Below, piece by piece: positions 25,401-34,300 of a stretch of DNA of 64,000 nucleotides. Below the pieces are notes generated by a model. That model made no database searches and was not told where the DNA came from. It saw only the letters and a list, made by a program, of their open reading frames with translations. Positions within the stretch are counted from its first letter, which is position 1. Each line of letters starts with the position of its first letter. The DNA is from Clytia hemisphaerica. Its lineage: Eukaryota > Cnidaria > Hydrozoa > Leptothecata > Clytiidae. Location: positions 1 through 64,000 of the forward strand of contig CACVBU010000893.1 in assembly GCA_902728285.1 (NCBI GenBank), read 5' to 3'. The position numbers and the translations under genes were made by a program.

Positions 25401-27041
25401 CCTCAGTACATATTTCATTCTTTGCATTGGACGGAAAGCTCGAATGTTGCTAGTGCAATCAGTTTTTCACAGCAAAAACACTTTCAAAGTGATATTTCTG
25501 CAGGATCATTGACCAACCCTGATAACGTTAGACAAATGATAAATGATGACCAAATTTTCCAAAACTCATTCAAGAATATTAGAGGAACTCCACAGTGGTG
25601 CCATAACATGATGTTGGATGTTTTAGCTAAATGTCGTGTGTTTGGACCTAGCACATACTTTCTTACATGGAGTGCAGCATTATTTAAATGGACTAATATT
25701 ATCAAAGTAGTCGCTACACAATACGGAGAAACTCTAACAGATGAAGAGGTGAATAATATGAGCTGGAGTGAAAAAGTTCAATATTTAAAAAGAAACCCTG
25801 TCACAGTAGCCAGACAAATCGATCACATTTTCAATAAAGTTTTTCCAAAAATGCTCATGAGCGGCTTGCATCCAATAGGACAGATTTTAAATTATGACGA
25901 TAGAAGAGAATTTCAACATCGTACGGGGCTGGAACACGTCCATTCACAAGTCCATATTAAAGATGCGCCTAAAATCAATGAGAGAGACAGTAGCAAAGAC
26001 AACGAGGTTATAGATTTCATTGACAAATATATCACGTGTCAGCTACCGGATAAAGAAAAATATCCTGAGCTCTATCATCTAGTTAACACAGTTCAAAAAC
26101 ATCATCACACATTTACTTGTAGAAAGAAAAGTGGATCAAGATGTAGGTTTAAAGCACCTTGGCCACCTTGTGAAGAAACTCGTATTATACGTGGAAAATA
26201 CATTGATAAAAATGAGTATAGACAAAGCAAAAGAATTTTAGATAAGGTACTTGACGAAATTAATAATTGCAGTACAGATCTTGAAAGTGTTACTCTTGAT
26301 GATTTATTATTATCTTGTGATCTTTCAAGAGATGAATATTTCTCTGCATTAGATATAGTTCAAAGAAAGCTGACTGTGATTTACAAAAGGAAACCTCATG
26401 AAACTAACATCGGCCCATACAATACTGTCATAATTAGCCTTTTACAATCAAACATGAACATTCAGTACGTTACAAATATGTATGCGGTGTTAGCGTATAT
26501 TACTTCTTACATGTGTAAACCAGAAAGAAATATGAGTGAACTTATGAAAAAGGCACACAAAGAGGCATCTGGAAAAGCTGTAAAAGATAAATTGCGTGCT
26601 ATAGGAAATGTGTTTTTGACTAAACGTGAAGTATCGACTCATGAAGCGATAAAAAGGACTCTGTCTTTAAAGATGCGAACCTCGAATATTGATGTTGAAT
26701 ATATTCCATCAGGACCAAAAGAAAAGCGATTAAGGATGTTAAAAAATCCATCTGAGCTAGCTAAACTCGATCCAGAGTCCAAAAATGTTTACAAAAAGAA
26801 TTTAATTGACAAGTATGCTAATCGTCCTAATAACTTAAGAGACATGTGCTATGCTGACTTTGCTTCCACGTATACTTATCCAAAGAAAAACGAAAATGAA
26901 GAAGAAGATGAAGTAAATGAATCTGACAATGAAACAGAAACTATCGAGATTAATGCTGAATTATCCAAAACAATTACATTGAAAAATGGCATGGGGAAAA
27001 TGAGAAAAAAGAAGCCGCGCGTGTGTAATCCGATATCATAA
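22440..27041 (+). CDS. Helentron replicase with N-terminal ubiquitin-specific protease domain
   Basis: Residues ~24-320 (numbered from 22440) form a USP/peptidase C19 domain. The Cys box is GLKNLQQNVCFFNSVLQVL with Cys34. The His box is SGHYTAAVRYGEMWYSVDDE with His266 and Asp281/282. Residues ~430-620 are a lysine/glutamate-rich coding repeat built on RMQNLRENQNDFEKKES. A Cys-rich region (CHIC...WICHPCDK, ~655-710) resembles the zinc-binding part that precedes Helitron replicases. The HUH motif HVH is at 1166-1168, and the paired tyrosines YITSY at 1353-1357 are the nicking/joining residues of a Y2 Rep. The frame opens without an ATG at 22440. The natural start is probably ATG 22354 (MADERFQKSQGRPKG, AT-hook-like), joined across a frame change at about 22422-22440. 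The frame ends early at 27041, just before the helicase. Confidence 0.88.
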   Translation: MKQVDDSNLERVSSLLPLRGKSPLGLKNLQQNVCFFNSVLQVLYSIDSFREFVNHLDTNNPAKLKVKELFLVMENSATTIETYKFISSIELPNYDPALRQQFDAEECLMHIVNLIYPFNANNNVPENIFQISFLESILCQTCFKASERSLYDTVCHIEFPNRFKENSIEVEISRRINNPNGEFLDELYECSTCPVRTKATKAKTLYNISDTLIIQLLIFGYDRLTNTSRKLAPNLRIETDIENVLIGKLHLQAIIYHHGNTANSGHYTAAVRYGEMWYSVDDERVVAIGNNVFRCTVNDHIVPYLLIYRKTTEIIPITPSSQDFFIEPNVNSSKDNIPTANITTQYVAENNTPEVKNQNSFFSKIDDNNELNPEVMIKRSLVLELERQSRKTTINPSESISTTPVKRKRKLTVSSNKSVMKKMRCNFDNTQIDSARKSARKKMQNLRENQNDLEKKESQKSAQIRMRNLRENQNDFEKKESQKSAQKRMQNLRENQNDFERDESRKSDKSKKRLFRENQNDFEKKDSQKSAQKRMQNLRQNQNDFERDESRKSDKSKKRLFRENQNDLKKKENQKSARKRMQNLRENQNDFEKESVKKNNRIKKGKFRQLSKIEEQKEFDKVQRSSMVDPSITLTKAFEIVKQKFVTATQNGPTNKCHICLKWEYKGNGKRFLHKEYEGLPMFEECDAVNLHCDSEEKYWICHPCDKAIKKEKLPVQAQANNLQLSTRIPELDDLCPIEMMLVSQIIPFMFIVPKHKGGQQGLKGQCVMVPANLDKIQKILPRVCSEEFLISLALKRRLTDKSYVNKQNIRPAFVTKALEKLVEINKFYENVVPNARWEDESLRRDPELWSLLTDKNAQPQQDDESDSDDNIEGNDKNHEKQIKDNNSSQPTLMYEIEGANITSEQAIEIAHKQPTPISSDEIVNIAPCENELPVSFYSEPDWEALAFPGHYPDAKNYFNTPRDRNITPIKYVHARLKSSDDRFASDPQYIFHSLHWTESSNVASAISFSQQKHFQSDISAGSLTNPDNVRQMINDDQIFQNSFKNIRGTPQWCHNMMLDVLAKCRVFGPSTYFLTWSAALFKWTNIIKVVATQYGETLTDEEVNNMSWSEKVQYLKRNPVTVARQIDHIFNKVFPKMLMSGLHPIGQILNYDDRREFQHRTGLEHVHSQVHIKDAPKINERDSSKDNEVIDFIDKYITCQLPDKEKYPELYHLVNTVQKHHHTFTCRKKSGSRCRFKAPWPPCEETRIIRGKYIDKNEYRQSKRILDKVLDEINNCSTDLESVTLDDLLLSCDLSRDEYFSALDIVQRKLTVIYKRKPHETNIGPYNTVIISLLQSNMNIQYVTNMYAVLAYITSYMCKPERNMSELMKKAHKEASGKAVKDKLRAIGNVFLTKREVSTHEAIKRTLSLKMRTSNIDVEYIPSGPKEKRLRMLKNPSELAKLDPESKNVYKKNLIDKYANRPNNLRDMCYADFASTYTYPKKNENEEEDEVNESDNETETIEINAELSKTITLKNGMGKMRKKKPRVCNPIS

Positions 27042-27096
27042 AGTTAGTAAACTTCAAGATAGAAATAATTACTACCTTGTACTTCTCCAATTATAC

Positions 27097-29553
27097 ATGC
27101 CTTGGGAAAATGAAGATACCATTAAAGGAGATTGTGCAACATTTGAAGAAAAATTCTTTGAAGTTGAAGAGGTGATTATGCCAAACATTTTAAAACATGA
27201 TTCTAATTTTAACCAACCAAATGAAATAGACCTGGACGAAATACCCGTTTATGATAACTCTGACTCAGAAAGTAGCAGTGAAGATGAACAAGGCAACGAT
27301 TATGGTGTATTTCATCCAGATTTGATAGACTTTGATCAAGACAAGGAATCTAATGATGAATCGAATGAGAACCCCTTGATACCTTTTACTGTGACAAATC
27401 AAAATCCTGCTATGCCGCGTGATTTATTTTACAATATGTGTTCTAATTTTAACGAAAAACAGAAAAACTTTTTTAATTACATATTTAAATATGTCGTGAC
27501 TCTTAAATTAGCTGAGAAAAACAATTCCCTTGAAAAACCAGACCCATTTAGAATTCTATTAAGTGGTGGTGCAGGTGTTGGAAAAAGTTTCTTAGTAAAA
27601 GCTTTGACTGAACAGTTGAGAAAGATCTTGAAAGAGCCTGGTCAAAATTGTGACACACAACCATCTGTTCTTGTAACTGCATCAACTGGTAAAGCAGCAG
27701 CAAGCATTGACGGAACCACCTTGCACTCAGTGTTGAAACTACCGATATATGGAAAGGGGACATACGTTATTAATAAATCACTCAGCAATTCAAATATGCA
27801 AAATCTGAGAGTAAAATTTAAATACTTAAGGATTCTTATAATTGACGAAATCTCTATGATTGGTGACAAAAGTTTTGATGATTTGAATTTAAGATTGCAA
27901 AATATCAAAGAAAATAAAGATTCGTTTGGTGGCATTTCCTTGTTATTGATTGGAGACTTTTTTCAGTTGACACCTGTTGGTCAAAACTCAATATACGACC
28001 CAAAAGGTTTAAGATTCGCATGGGACGAATTCCAACTTTACGAGTTAGAGGAAATAGTTAGACAAAGTGGAGATTCCGAATTCGCTGAATTACTTAATAG
28101 GCTTCGTGAAGGTAACCATACGTCAGCTGATATCGAAAAAATTTCATCTTTCGAACAAACTGATACAACTGAATGGCCTGAGAATTTCATGAAAATGTAC
28201 ATAACTAACCGACTAAAAGATCAGCAAAATTCTCTTTGCTTGAGACAATGTAAAGAATGGGGTAATAAACATACCTCTTTAGCAAAAGATGAGTCAAGAA
28301 CTAAAGTTAGCTTAAAGAAAGATATGCCAATCAATGAGACTGCAGGGCTACCAAAGGAATTGACGATATGTGTTGGAGCTAGAGTCATGCTCACAATCAA
28401 CAAAGATGTTGAAGATAAATTGATTAATGGCTCAACCGGGATAGTTCGATACATTCAAGGGCTTAGAAACAACAAACCCTCAGGTATGATATTGGTTCAA
28501 TTTGACAATCCCTCATCTGGTAACAAACTGAAAGACTCGAGATTAAAATATGAATACAAATCATGCGTTCCTATTTACCCAGAAACAAAAACTTTTAAAT
28601 TCAATGACATTGAAATTACAAGAAAACAGTTCCCATTGATTGTTGCATTTGCTACTACGATTCACAAAGCACAAGGTAGTACATTGGAATACGCTAGTGG
28701 GAATTTAGATCAATCAACTAGAAGTGGGAAAGGGTTAACACCAGTTGGACCAGGGCTTCTATACACGCTACTTTCTCGTGCCACATCTAGTAACAATATA
28801 CATTTATTGAATTTCAAGCCTGATAAACATATTGTTGTAAATAATAAGGCCCTAAAAGCAATGGAGGAAATGAGATCGAATAAGGCTTTATTGTTAACTC
28901 ATCCGTTGGAAAGAATGCACGGTCCAAACTTGTGTCTTTTCAATATTAGATCATGGAATATGCATATTGAGCATTTCCTATCTCAAGAAATTTACACCTC
29001 TACATGCTGCTTGCTATGTTTTACAGAAACTGGTAGAAATACTGCCAAAAGGGTAGAGGATAATCCAAACTTATCTACTTGGAAAACATTACACAAACAA
29101 ACTGAACATGGACTAGCAATAACTTATGATACGAATCATGTTCAAATAATTCAGTTATTAAATACAGTTAGTAACATAGAATTACTTCCGTCTTTGGTCA
29201 TGGTCAATGGTGAATATATTTTACTCGTTTTAATTTACAGACCTCCGGCAAGTTCAATTCCTTTGTTTATACAGTCGCTGCAAATCGAACTCGATCAAAT
29301 TGGACAGCAAATTGACGTTGCCACATACTCGACAGTAATTCTTGGTGATTTCAACTTGCCTGATAACAGAAATGATCTGAATGAATTATTACCACCGCAT
29401 ATCTTTCACCAGCGTTGTCAATATCCCACTCATATCGATGGAAATATTTTAGATCTCATCTTCCAAAATAATTGCTCCGATGCAGCAGGGTGGATGCCAT
29501 CTCCTTTCAGTGATCACTTTGCTATTTTTGTTAACCTCATTCCATACTCTTAG
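27097..29553 (+). CDS. Helentron Pif1 helicase with C-terminal EEP endonuclease
   Basis: From ATG 27097 (MPWENED) 818 codons remain open. The region before the helicase is acidic. Helicase motif I is LSGGAGVGKS (Lys163), followed by LVTASTGKAAA, the Walker B block LIIDEISMIGD, GDFFQLTPVG and the motif VI-like IHKAQGSTLEYA plus YTLLSRA. Residues ~605-818 form an endonuclease/exonuclease/phosphatase fold with LCLFNIRSWN, CFTETGRN, ILGDFNLPDN (Asp751) and FSDHFAIF (Asp806, His807), so all main catalytic blocks are present. The frame continues upstream of the ATG to about 27020, showing that this was once fused to the replicase. In life the helicase unwinds donor DNA during rolling-circle transposition. 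The nuclease may help in target cleavage, which is inference. Confidence 0.9.
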   Translation: MPWENEDTIKGDCATFEEKFFEVEEVIMPNILKHDSNFNQPNEIDLDEIPVYDNSDSESSSEDEQGNDYGVFHPDLIDFDQDKESNDESNENPLIPFTVTNQNPAMPRDLFYNMCSNFNEKQKNFFNYIFKYVVTLKLAEKNNSLEKPDPFRILLSGGAGVGKSFLVKALTEQLRKILKEPGQNCDTQPSVLVTASTGKAAASIDGTTLHSVLKLPIYGKGTYVINKSLSNSNMQNLRVKFKYLRILIIDEISMIGDKSFDDLNLRLQNIKENKDSFGGISLLLIGDFFQLTPVGQNSIYDPKGLRFAWDEFQLYELEEIVRQSGDSEFAELLNRLREGNHTSADIEKISSFEQTDTTEWPENFMKMYITNRLKDQQNSLCLRQCKEWGNKHTSLAKDESRTKVSLKKDMPINETAGLPKELTICVGARVMLTINKDVEDKLINGSTGIVRYIQGLRNNKPSGMILVQFDNPSSGNKLKDSRLKYEYKSCVPIYPETKTFKFNDIEITRKQFPLIVAFATTIHKAQGSTLEYASGNLDQSTRSGKGLTPVGPGLLYTLLSRATSSNNIHLLNFKPDKHIVVNNKALKAMEEMRSNKALLLTHPLERMHGPNLCLFNIRSWNMHIEHFLSQEIYTSTCCLLCFTETGRNTAKRVEDNPNLSTWKTLHKQTEHGLAITYDTNHVQIIQLLNTVSNIELLPSLVMVNGEYILLVLIYRPPASSIPLFIQSLQIELDQIGQQIDVATYSTVILGDFNLPDNRNDLNELLPPHIFHQRCQYPTHIDGNILDLIFQNNCSDAAGWMPSPFSDHFAIFVNLIPYS

Positions 29554-31341
29554 AATTTTCATAATTGATAATTAAAAATTCGGTAATTCATCTGTATATT
29601 TTAATGTATATTTTGTTTAAATGTAAAATGTATATATAGGACTTTGTAAATAAATAGAATTGAGTTTGTAATTTTATTGCTCCCCCCTTCCCCATCCCCA
29701 ACTCCGCCACATGAATCGCAATCTATGATGAAATGAAAACTGAAAAATGTAATCAAGTTTATTCTTACTTCAGTTTTAATTTATTTCTGAACGATTGTTT
29801 ACAGTGTCAGTATTTTTTTGCTTTTAATAAACACTGTTTGTCTCTTTCAAGATTTTATGCTCTGTGGATTTATACCTTTCATGTTTTAAAGAATTTATTG
29901 CTGCCTTAAATTTTCATTCTTTCATTATAATGTTCATAGTTAAATGTACATGTTTTACCAGGTAGGTCCATAAAAGTATCGCTTGTTTATTATTATATTC
30001 TAAAGAATGAGGAAGTTTCGTTTAATTTTTACTCCTTGTTAATGTAATTTTCCAAAACTGGCCTGACGCAGTGCATGTCTGCGCTTTTCTGTGTACCTTT
30101 GTATACACAAGGAACTTTAACTTGTTTAATTTATTTAAGTTTCATGGTATACAAGGTCGATTTCTTCTTTTCTGCGATTTTGATTTTGAACTGCAGAAAC
30201 TTTCAACTAGTGAAATTTCACCTCAACCGAAGCCATGGTTCAACAACCATGCCAAGCCAATTTTGATTTCTATCACGCTTAAAATGAAATAACTTTGATT
30301 TAAAGTTGATTTGAATTTCAAAGAAATATCCACGCCGCGTCTTTAATTAAACAATTTTTAGGCCAAACTTAATGTTTACGACTTGATTTCAACGTCTTAT
30401 GAATGTTGTTGAATCGTTTTCAAAAAGCTTTTACAGTTTGGTGTGCTTAAGGACGCGATAGATAGAATCGCCAATAAACAGCGATTGTTTGTGTTGTTTG
30501 TTGTCGAAGATAGTTTACTCTCTACCTACTATATCCAAATTTTGATTTTTATCTAGCGTCGTTTCGATAAATCCGGGGGTCAACTTTTTGCCGTAATTCA
30601 TTTTCGAATTGCTCGGGAGGAGTCTTGTATCTTTTTGAATTGTTTTTAGAGGCTACTTTGGAGCTTTATATTGCAGTCGTGCATTATACTTTCCGTATTT
30701 AATTATTTTTAATTTGGTCAGTTTATATTATATTAATATTTGTCCAAAACTAAGTTTTCATTACCCCCGGGAAATAATCAAAGTTTTCATCTTGCACATT
30801 TTAGCATTCTTTTGTTCGTCTAGCTCACATTCAGAACTAATCGAATTAAATATTTTTTCGAATTAAATAAACTGAACACAAACAATAACACTAAATTATT
30901 TGTGTTCGACTTCTTTGCATTGTTTAAACGTGAAACATACAGCTTCTAATTAATTAGTTTCGCCTGGTTACCCACGCCCTAATTATCAGCAGTATGTAGT
31001 ATTTCATTTATTGTTGATTTTAATAATTTAGTTAGTTTTAATTAGAAGTTTTTCACACCTATTGGATTTTTTATATTGCATTGTACAAATGTAATATTGT
31101 GGACTGGATTATTCGCTGGCGATTGTGAATACTTTTGCACAAATCGTCCGAAAGTTCTTGTCACTTGGAAACTTTTTTGTAATCGCAAATTTTTCAACAC
31201 TTTCGAATTGTTGAAGACTCGCCGCACGGATATCGCAGGACATCTTACTCATTCGTTATCGTTGATTTGTCACAAATTCTTGCGTTTATAAATTTCTTAC
31301 AACTTTACACCACCTGATCTCCAGCTATTGTTTGTGTAACC
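29554..31341. other. Intergenic, Helentron 3' flank and upstream region of the GAS2-type gene
   Basis: AT-rich with no gene recognised. An AATAAA lies at about 29650, shortly after the Helentron stop codon. The last few hundred bases before ATG 31342 probably include the promoter and 5' untranslated region of the GAS2-type gene, but no TATA box or initiator could be assigned with confidence. Confidence 0.35.
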
Positions 31342-34300
31342 ATGGGAACAGGTAGTCGACGTGGAACGTCATTTTCTTCCAGTGATGGAATGATGGCAAT
31401 GCAGCGTAAAAATACAAAGGTATGCAATCCTATTTTATTTGTTTACACATAGTGGATTCTACATTTTTATGATGAAGTACATACACTCTTTTTTTGGGTT
31501 CGTCTGCTCTTATCTTTTTTGGCCTATATAGCCTAGTACCTTTTAGCCCTTAAGTAAAAATTGAAGTGTTAGCAGTCTTTATACTCAATTCTTACTACTT
31601 ACAGAATTTGAAATTTAGCCCCCGAGCCCATTCTTACAAAATTGCTATAATATTATAATATAATATTATAATCCAAGCATCATTAGGGACTCTGCTCGGA
31701 GATGAATAACTCTTGAATCTGAGACACAGACACCCAGGGTCAGATTCTAAAAACAGAAACCATCAACAAAGCAAATAGATTACATCATCATTGCTAAGTA
31801 AAGCATGTGTTTACACATCAGAAAAAAATCGTGAAATTTGAGTGAATTTCTCTTGTAGCCACGTCTATGAAATATTTTCTCATTGTTCGAGCTTTACATA
31901 TAATTTTTTCAGATATATTATAATGAAAGTGATAAAATAATATTCATGTTAAAATTTTATGACTTAAAAGTTGGGACCATTGAGACTTGAGAAGTCTTAT
32001 AGCTTTCTTCTTATTATATTGGCGCTTATCTTTTTATCGGTTCTTGGTTTAATTCTTTCTTTGGAATATTTCAATTAATTTGGAGTTGAAGATTTTATTT
32101 TATGTATGAGACTTTGAAAATCGTTCTGACCATCAAGTTTGAAGTTTAAAGAAAATTTATTGGGACTTAGGTAAAGTAATACAACCTTTATTCTTTGTGG
32201 GCGTGAGGCGGGTGTGGTTAGTTCTGGGGTGTAATATACACGCTTTTTTATAAGAATGGTGTATTTCGATTTCATCTAGTTATTCCTAACCTTTTGGTAA
32301 GCGATATTCTTAGGTTAGGATCAAAATTCAACAGAAATTTAGCATATAGTACATACCGGAAGCATAAAATGGCATTTTTATGAAAGTTTTGAGCCTTACT
32401 TGGAATAAATTGACAATTTACAGTTAAAAAAGCTCTAGAATTCTTAGGTTCTGCAGCCAAACCCCATGAAGGTTAGCATATTCTTAATTTTTTGGCAAAT
32501 TTCGTCATGAATATCTTATATATTCCTATAGAAAGAAAATAATTTATTTTAATTCTTCAATTAATGGTCTGAAACAAATCTTGAGAGATTTTCCCAATAT
32601 TTTAGTTTATACACTTTGAATTGTCCGAATCAATGCCGATAAAATTGTTGTCTGTAAGGAGATGCGAAATGCGTTTATGTCTACAATTGTATTCGGATCA
32701 TATTGTAGCTTACCAAAGTCAAACTTAAGTTGACATTTTGGTGTCAAATCTTGTCTAGTTGCTTTCGGAAGTAGCTGCATAAACAAAAATTATTTTCCTT
32801 GAATGTCATTCAAACCATTGTTTCTGAAACATCTCACTGTTACAATGGACAACACAACATGATGCCTGACTTGATCTTGTAAGCTCTCTTAGATTGAAGT
32901 CATCCATATTTTGGTGTAGTTTATTGAAAATTTGAGGATTTAAAGTTTTTCAAGGAAATAATCTTGTCAAGTTATAATCTACTTACGACTTGTTTTCCTA
33001 GTATAAATAGCTCTAGATATGTGATAAATTTCAAACTGAGTGTTTTTTCCAGATTCGAAAGTTTTTGGAGTTATGGTGATTCGTATGAGGAGTAGACAAG
33101 TAATCTTCATTTAGCAGCTATGAACGAGTTAGAAATGTTATCACTTTTCTGTCTTATTGTGGTTCGAATTATTCAACTTTTGTAGAAAAAAACTTAGCCA
33201 TCGTGTTAATAAGATTGCGTTGAAGAATTATTAGAAGATCGTCGTTTAATTTCTTGGAATTTTAGAATTGCGTAGAAAAGAAGAAAAGTTGAAACCAGAG
33301 AACTGTTGATTGTTACCGTCTACCTTTGTTTTGATAAACTCAAAGTCAAATTTCTGCTGAGATACTACATTTTGCAATACTAGATTTTCAAGCTGAAATT
33401 TTGTTATTTGAACCTGGACTTATTGAGTCAAAAGTAAGCAAGAATGAATTGGGAAGTCATTCTATTGTTCTAATGGAAGAAGACGTTAATATGACGTCTT
33501 GCTAATAACGGTTACAATCGCAATATCATTGGATATCAAGATGAACGTTGATCTTGATGCAATCATTTAGTTGCGTGTCCCGTGAATATTACAAAAATGT
33601 GTTCTCGGGTGTCATGGCTTCATCTTTATATCAATGATGTTCTTCATATCTTTGGAATCCTTTTGAAAGGCAGACACTTTAATTTGTGAAAGGGTATTAG
33701 AGTAGTTTTTTTTGCAGACAATTTTGTAGAACAAATTAATTCTTTTAAACAATTTTTTGTACTTTTTGGTATAATATAGTTTAGCAACAGTCTAGCAATT
33801 TGTTTCGCTTTGCCTAAGATAATTTTCAAAGTGAAAGTTTCGATGCAATCAGTGGGCACCAACAGTTTATAGTTGTCTATCTCTTCGCAGGGTCAACGCA
33901 GTTAGGATCGGACAGTATGACGGGTTTAATACAGCACCCAGAAAGTACAATCTTCGAATCTCATACTTTTTGAATTTTTTTGAAGGCTTCTTTTTCTAAT
34001 ACAATTTTCCAATTTGAGAAGTCCAATGATAACCTGATAACAGATGTTCATAATTTTCTTACGCGCACGGTAAACCTCTAAAGGCACTTGAAAATTATAC
34101 ATCTGAGGAAAATAGTCCTCCCGCGGAAAATTCTACAACAAGAATCTTGTTGTGCGCCGGAAAAATAAAAACTAATACGGCGCCCTATTCATAAACACAA
34201 TCGCGCAACTTTGTTGTCATTCCCAGTCCTTTTAGACGAACGCGGTCCTTACGATTTCGAGATTGCATATTCGTCAGATTGTTTGTTTTCACATATCCCT

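Larger units (their letters stand above)
22354..29553 (+). mobile_element. Helentron-type rolling-circle transposon (USP - Rep - Pif1 helicase - EEP endonuclease)
   Basis: The coding domains of one transposon lie in a row: a ubiquitin-specific protease domain, a cysteine-rich region, a Helitron HUH replicase, a Pif1-family helicase and a C-terminal endonuclease/exonuclease/phosphatase (AP-endonuclease-like) domain. A C-terminal endonuclease on the Rep-helicase protein is the established mark of Helentrons, as opposed to canonical Helitrons. In this copy the protein is broken into at least two frames (22440-27041 and 27097-29553), so it is probably inactive. Extent is given for the coding core only. 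The true termini, which in Helentrons are short and structured, were not identified. Confidence 0.9.

Noticed and set aside
32633..33099. Very short ATG frames at 32633-32653 and 33073-33099 ending in phase 0 at GT donors, possible further first exons
   Set aside because: Only 7 and 9 codons long, and the second has a weak donor (GTAATC). Too easily produced by chance to be listed with the five stronger exons.
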